Positions 33,296 to 33,972 of a stretch of 33,972 bases of DNA are shown here, piece by piece; position 1 is the stretch's first letter; each line of letters starts with the position of its first letter. The stretch lies in contig JAHJHP010000050.1 in NCBI GenBank assembly GCA_018823705.1, positions 1-33,972 on the forward strand, read 5' to 3'. A program made the translations under genes and the position numbers. The DNA is from Candidatus Omnitrophota bacterium. GTDB lineage: Bacteria; Omnitrophota; Gorgyraeia; 2-01-FULL-45-10. The notes under the pieces are model-generated. The model was not told the DNA's origin. It saw nothing but the letters and a program-made list of their open reading frames with translations, and searched no databases.

Positions 33296-33615
33296 TTTAT
33301 CTTTCGAACGGTTACAGCGCCAATTGTGTCTCCACTGGTAGCGCAAAGTAGAAGGCCGAACGAATCTTCCTTATCAACTTTTTGGGTAGCAGCAACGATA
33401 TCTAAATACCAACCTTCCGGTAAGAGGCCTTTAAAAAAAGAAAACAACTCTTTAGACTCATAAGGCCTTTCCCTGGGAGGTAACGATACCGAAATAGGTA
33501 TATTCTTTTTTAAAAATTCTTTATCATATTCAAAAAGATAGCCGTCTGCCGTTTCACTAATGTATCCGGCCAAATCCTTATCGAAATAAACCTGTCCTCT
33601 TCTAAAGTCTCTCAT
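33292..33615 (-). CDS. hipS: HipS-like protein (HipA N-terminal subdomain), antitoxin
   Basis: 107 residues corresponding to the HipA N-terminal subdomain 1 only. Typical motifs are GQVYFDKDLAGYI, ISVSLPPRERPYES and FFKGLLPEGWYLD, then SFGLLLCATSGDTIGAV. In fused HipA this part is covalent; in HipBST it is a free protein that neutralises HipT. The size (about 100 residues), the stop before the kinase, and the 4-base overlap argue for a genuine split system and not a frameshift. It overlaps hipB by 14 bases and has AGGCAGG upstream of its ATG. Confidence 0.9.
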   Translation of the reverse strand: MRDFRRGQVYFDKDLAGYISETADGYLFEYDKEFLKKNIPISVSLPPRERPYESKELFSFFKGLLPEGWYLDIVAATQKVDKEDSFGLLLCATSGDTIGAVTVRKIK

Positions 33616-33868
33616 AATCCTGCCTCAAATTTGAATTATTATTTGCGGATTCGGATTTCGCTTGATCATTGCGCTCTATTTCCAAATGATAGCCCAAAAA
33701 ATCCAAAACTTGATTAACTTTATCTAGTCGAACAGTGGGCTTACCCTCTTCCAGCTTTCTTAGAAAACGCAAGCCCACTCCTGCCCTTTTTGCAAAATCA
33801 ACTTGAGTCAAGTGCAGTTTTTTTCGTAGATTCTTAATCTGTAAATTTATTGGAGTTTGTGTGGTCAT
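33602..33868 (-). CDS. hipB: HipB-like helix-turn-helix antitoxin/repressor
   Basis: About 88 residues. A Cro/C1-type HTH domain (about 10-62) shows LRKKLHLTQVDFAKRAGVGLR over the recognition helix region (given by position: 14-34) and FLRKLEEGKPTVRLDKVNQVL. In the family it binds the operon's operator and the toxin complex. I place the start at the ATG at 33868 (MTTQTPIN); the longer frame to 33946 runs over the promoter and operator. The ATG is only about 7 bases from the -10 box, so the mRNA may be leaderless. Confidence 0.9.
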   Translation of the reverse strand: MTTQTPINLQIKNLRKKLHLTQVDFAKRAGVGLRFLRKLEEGKPTVRLDKVNQVLDFLGYHLEIERNDQAKSESANNNSNLRQDYERL

Positions 33869-33874
33869 GATAGA

Positions 33875-33903
33875 AATATACCACCTTTCGGGTATAATTG
33901 CAA
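33875..33903 (-). promoter_or_regulatory. Promoter of the hipBST operon
   Basis: TTGCAA (33903-33898), a 17-base spacer and TATATT (33880-33875). The -10 ends 6 bases before the hipB ATG. Confidence 0.68.
33877..33896. promoter_or_regulatory. HipB operator candidate
   Basis: TATACC, eight bases, GGTATA: a perfect dyad with the same N8 spacing as the E. coli hip operator (TATCC-N8-GGATA). It overlaps the -10 box and spacer. Half-sites recur at 33920-33925 and 33962-33967. Confidence 0.72.
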
Positions 33904-33972
33904 GTATTATTTCATTTTTTATACCTGATAGGGAATATATAAACACTAATGGTCCTGAAAGGGTATAATATA

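Noticed and set aside
33292-33346. HipS and HipT as a frameshifted single hipA gene
   Set aside because: The 4-base ATGA overlap, the size of both parts and the SIS motif in the kinase fit known HipBST systems better than a broken gene.
1-33972. rRNA, tRNA genes, CRISPR arrays or intact insertion sequences
   Set aside because: I saw no tRNA-like cloverleaf, rRNA-conserved string, regular repeat-spacer array or transposase frame.

Overview
The window reads as a piece of a Gram-negative bacterial chromosome in which every gene I can support lies on the minus strand, so transcription runs from high to low coordinates. The Mla lipid-transport genes, a short beta-barrel-like protein, a CHASE2/PP2C phosphatase, an HD-GYP protein and a very long secreted protein with glucoamylase-like segments would fit Candidatus Omnitrophota (OP3) or a neighbouring lineage. 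This placement is an inference from gene content; there is no rRNA or other marker here.

Layout in transcription order. (A) 33972-32420: a tripartite HipBST-type toxin-antitoxin operon, AT-rich, with a promoter overlapped by a dyad operator. (B) 32283-30661: a terminator-like hairpin, a promoter and a B12-binding radical SAM gene, followed by a gene-free stretch full of small palindromes. (C) 30366-28251: a Fur-family regulator, an outer-membrane beta-barrel candidate and an exported rubrerythrin. Near-identical Fur-like boxes precede the first two. (D) 28220-21992: a short promoter-to-terminator transcript, then a glycan operon (GT4 fused to a helical domain, GH130-like, TreT-like GT4) ending in a membrane protein with a zinc ribbon. 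(E) 21983-19060: a small secreted protein, an ABC-F ATPase and a second small secreted protein, separated by clear terminators and promoters. (F) 18998-10338: a long housekeeping run (cyclophilin, pseudopilin-like protein, PlsC, GpmA, PurH, FolC, MnmE, FolE, DUF212, L,D-transpeptidase). (G) 10321-3178: AccA, an RsbW-like kinase, a STAS protein, MlaE, MlaF, MlaD, a CHASE2-PP2C phosphatase and a GAF-HD-GYP protein. (H) 3135-1: a consensus promoter, a structured leader resembling a c-di-GMP-I riboswitch, and the first 959 codons of a giant secreted protein that runs off the left edge.

The most interesting block is G plus H. A complete partner-switching set (kinase, STAS antagonist, PP2C phosphatase with an extracytoplasmic CHASE2 sensor) encloses the MlaFED transporter genes. 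The STAS gene sits exactly where the transporter subunit MlaB would be expected, which suggests phosphorylation-controlled lipid transport. The same block ends in a c-di-GMP phosphodiesterase gene, and the next transcription unit may be read out by a c-di-GMP-binding leader. The giant protein carries the two halves of a glucoamylase-like domain in reversed order, which looks like a circular permutation.
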